The notes under the pieces: generated by a model
The model's input: the letters and a program-made list of their open reading frames with translations, nothing else
Database searches by the model: none
Told to the model about the DNA's origin: nothing
Assembly (NCBI GenBank): GCA_921293015.1
Contig: OV121081.1
Location: 76,029,022 to 76,093,021 of the forward strand
DNA length: 64,000 bases
Source of the DNA: Phorcus lineatus
Taxonomy: Eukaryota > Mollusca > Gastropoda > Trochida > Trochidae
Direction: 5' to 3'
Shown: piece after piece, positions 57,001 through 64,000 of the stretch
How the letters are laid out: each line of letters starts with the position of its first letter
How positions within the stretch are numbered: the stretch's first letter is position 1
Translations under genes and position numbers: made by a program

Positions 57001-59237
57001 AAGTTGCTCAGGATTCAAAGTGATGTCTTCAGTGTAAAATAAGCATTATCTTCTATTCAAACATAACTGTCACTACCATGACAGCGTTAAAATATGTCAT
57101 GTCTCTCGCACAGGTCCTTCGGTCCAAAAAATTACCCCACATTTCCCTTCTCGCCCCTCCCCCTTTCCCTATCCCTCATTTTTACAATTTCATACTTAAA
57201 TGTATTGAAATTGTATAAATATGATGGCGTTCGAATCATGTGGAGGAAGGGGGTAGGGGGTGGGGGTCTTCAATTTTATTTTCTAAAGGAGAAATGGGGA
57301 GTGTCAGAAAGCCATCTGTCTAATATCTACTAAGACGGTAACGTTTTCAGCTTGGACGGTTTCGCCATTCTCATGTCATTTATTTCGTGTACTTTTTTCA
57401 AGCATATTTCATTGATATACATAAATAACAATAATTAAAGTTCATAAATTTCAATATCAATAACTCAATTGAAAACAAGGTCCTACGGGAAATGGAGAAC
57501 TTTGACTTACTGTACCTACCCATCTCTGTGGGAGTAAGTCAATATTTAGGCTATTAAATGAATCATGTACACATCTACATGTATCCACGATGATACCACT
57601 TATGATCCCATTCCAAATGGGTCATAACAAGGTCAGCTTCAAATCAACGTCAAATCTATATACGAATCAAGATCAATATCTTTCCATAAAATGTCAACAA
57701 TAAATCAAAAGGTAAAACTCTCTTCATCAAGACCACAAGACAAAACAGTTTGTCTTATTTGACATTATGTACATATAACATGTCTACTAAAGATAACCGC
57801 GACAACATTGCGGAATCCATGTAAAAAGTGTGTCTATTGAGGATTTTAAGATAAGTTTTTTTGCATTAATTAATTCTAAGGCGTAAATCTGCAGGTTTTG
57901 TTTTAAAAGTGGAGGATTGCTTTCTCTATGCTGGATCAAGAATTTTGCCTTTTTAAGTTAAAATCAACCCAAACGGTTTGATAAGGAACTCCTTAGTGAG
58001 ACTGAAGTTACATCCAAACTTATTTTGATATATAGTTGATACAATGTTTGTCAAAAACAAGGGCCTAGATTTTCGAAGTGCTAAGATATCAATTTATTGG
58101 CCAATGTTACTTGATGGTACCAACGACTATTTTAATACAAAAAGGGATTCGAAAATCTAGGCTCATGTTTCTTTCATCGGGAGACAGGGATAAATTAATA
58201 ATTAACACCATTTAGCATATAACGAACTATCTTTTCTGATCAAATGTGACAATGATAAATCATAGCATAACCAAGGTATCATTGTACCACTAGTCCAAGA
58301 AAAATCATCCAGCTGCTTCCGCTGATTGCATAATCAGCATTTGCCTCGTACCAACTAAAAGTATCTACTGATTACTCCAAGCTATAAAAAGCATGCACAA
58401 GCTCAACACTTCCTGCGTCCTGACATTTCAAAATTTAGTCGATTTAATTGAAATATAAATCGTTGCTTTAGTAAAAAATTTCGGAATTCATTGTTATTCA
58501 ATACACGCAACGTAAGTTCAGAAACGACGGGGCTAGCTTTATTTCAGCAAAGAATAACGGAACAGTGATTCCCAGAACTTTTGCGTAGAAAGGTATTTCT
58601 GAAACATTGTTTCAAACAGACTATGCCCTTACCTTGTTCAGGAATACATATATAAAATATAACCTCACAGTGTCCACTGTATTCTCACGGTTGAAGGCAA
58701 ATCTTAAACCTCCCTGTCTTCAAACACCCGGAAGCGTGTCCTATTCCACAAAATGAAGGCTCCTGTGTCACATCGTTCAGTCTCCAAAATTACTTTTGAG
58801 ACTCATACTATAAAGTCAGCTCAATCAATACGTTGATATATACAAAATTACGGTATCGTGATTCTTTTAAAATATACCCAAAAATGTGTCATCTGCATTG
58901 TCCTGTCTCGTTTATTTTTCTCGAAAAAGACCCCTGAAATTGGTATTATGATGTCATGTAACAAACTGTTTATCGTTCAGCTCTCCTGCATGACGACTAT
59001 GTTCTCTGATGGATACCTTCCACCGTTATCAATCGTCCATCTCGAAGCATTTTCTCAGAATCTGAGTCCGACATCCTGTCGTATCTCGAAACTCCCATTG
59101 AAATGAAACTCAAAGTTCCTTATATACAAGAGCCTAACACGTGCACGGTTCCAAATGGCTACACTCAATACTAATCCAAGTAATGAATTCGAGCTCCTGA
59201 CGTGGTTACTGGTGACTCATCCCATCCCAGGCTTCCC
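54031..59237. other. Unassigned DNA; right end likely holds kinase 3' UTR
   Basis: More than 5 kb of AT-rich sequence with no recognised gene. Bases just below 59238 should be the 3' untranslated region of the minus-strand kinase gene; a minus-strand AATAAA near 58541 is one possible poly(A) signal, not verified. Confidence 0.4.
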
Positions 59238-63147
<3,910 letters not shown>

Positions 63148-64000
63148 CTGAAGATCGAAATTGTTGTTGTCAGTCACTTGCGCATACCAATATATCAAAA
63201 ATATATCAATAACGGTCAACTGAGACTTCTGAATTATCGGGGGTATATTATCATTATTGGTTTCTCATTGTTGGATATCATTTTGTCGATGAACGATTTT
63301 GTAGATCTGCAAATAAAAATAGGACACACGGGTATCTATCTTATGAAAAATGGAAAATATACACGTTGGTTGGTGTATGTTGGTTAAGTTTATTTCAAAA
63401 GACCGGAAGTGTTTAATGCAATGGCAATATGCAAATTTGGCCACACCATGAAAACATAAAACGGTATCTGCAATGTTTAAAACAACAACAACGCCTATAC
63501 TGTGTAAAAGAAATTGAGGAAGTTACAGTTATATCTTGATAACGAATACTTTATCCTTTGTCCTCAGTAAAGAGATAAAAGTAGATCCAGCAGCTGAACA
63601 TATTCCTAGTTTGGTGGTTTTCAACAATCATTATTTCAGAATTGTGTACAACCGATACTTCGGAATTTTTTTACTTCCTTTTGTGAATTCGGTTCCCTGA
63701 ACGTTTTGCAGGTGATAAGAAATATTACTATTATCTTGCATCAATAAAAAAACTAAAGAGAGTGCATATGTCCTCGTATGCCATAAACAGCCGATTTGAT
63801 CGCTAAAATGCGTGCACTAGTTCCTTTCATCTTGCTATTACTCTTTTATCATATTATCATCATCAGCATTCTATAACCAAATAAAAAATCATTAAAAATA
63901 TATCGTAGCTGCATACATGATATAAATCTAGTTTTCCAAATGTTCCTAGTTACTGTTCCGATATCATAGATAATGATATTACTTAACTGATAAGAAGTTT
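63148..64000 (-). other. Intron of the kinase gene
   Basis: AT-rich intron sequence upstream of the first visible kinase exon. It contains a ~115-base stretch (63205-63325) that is a diverged direct copy of 62335-62445 on the other side of that exon. No further exon was recognised up to the window edge. Confidence 0.7.

Noticed and set aside
54031..59200. Possible additional exons of the kinase or another gene
   Set aside because: Only short frames without motif similarity or convincing splice sites were seen.
63900..63920. Fifth family A end ('agctgcatac')
   Set aside because: Similarity stops after ten bases, with no following family A sequence; chance match.

Overview
The window is AT-rich animal DNA with one recognisable host gene and many transposable elements. 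The host is most likely a marine gastropod. The main clue is a pair of tRNA-derived SINEs (44.77-45.29 kb) whose conserved tail is of the kind familiar from gastropod genomes, with a related tail fragment at 6.6 kb. Spliced exons with GT-AG introns, DIRS- and Ngaro-class retrotransposons, RNase H-bearing LINEs and Tc1 elements also fit a lophotrochozoan. The species assignment is inference.

Layout. 1-9 kb: a terminal-inverted-repeat (TIR) repeat cut by the window edge (family A), a Tc1 element (1545-3063) inserted in one arm of a local duplication, a small TIR element (3469-3706), a LINE tail and a SINE tail. 10-13.5 kb: mostly unassigned, with one copy of dispersed family B. 13.5-17.5 kb, minus strand: a decayed Ngaro-like tyrosine-recombinase retrotransposon (gag, reverse transcriptase (RT) with its catalytic core deleted, RNase H, tyrosine recombinase, SGNH-hydrolase-like ORF). 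18-23 kb: dispersed repeats (families C, A, E). 23.1-25.4 kb, minus strand: a 5'-truncated LINE with RT, RNase H and a 10-bp target-site duplication. 26.8-32.5 kb, plus strand: a nearly complete DIRS retrotransposon, GC-rich against its surroundings, with inverted terminal repeats, an internal complementary region, gag, RT-RNase H-Dam-like and tyrosine recombinase. 33-46 kb: repeat relics, a LINE 3' end and two SINEs. 46.6-48.7 kb: a family A element in reverse orientation, interrupted by a second inverted-repeat element that carries three ~200-bp tandem units. 49-54 kb: tandem repeats and a ~1-kb TIR element (53.03-54.03 kb). 54-59 kb: no gene seen. 59.2-63.1 kb, minus strand: the last four coding exons of a Trk-like receptor tyrosine kinase; the upstream exons lie beyond the window's right edge.

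The two tyrosine-recombinase retrotransposons represent two branches of the same order and show different stages of decay. The DIRS copy keeps all hallmark ends and nearly open reading frames. The Ngaro-like copy has lost its RT active site and has several frameshifts. Nothing suggests that the mobile elements cooperate with the kinase gene. Most other open frames are short and look like chance or shadows.
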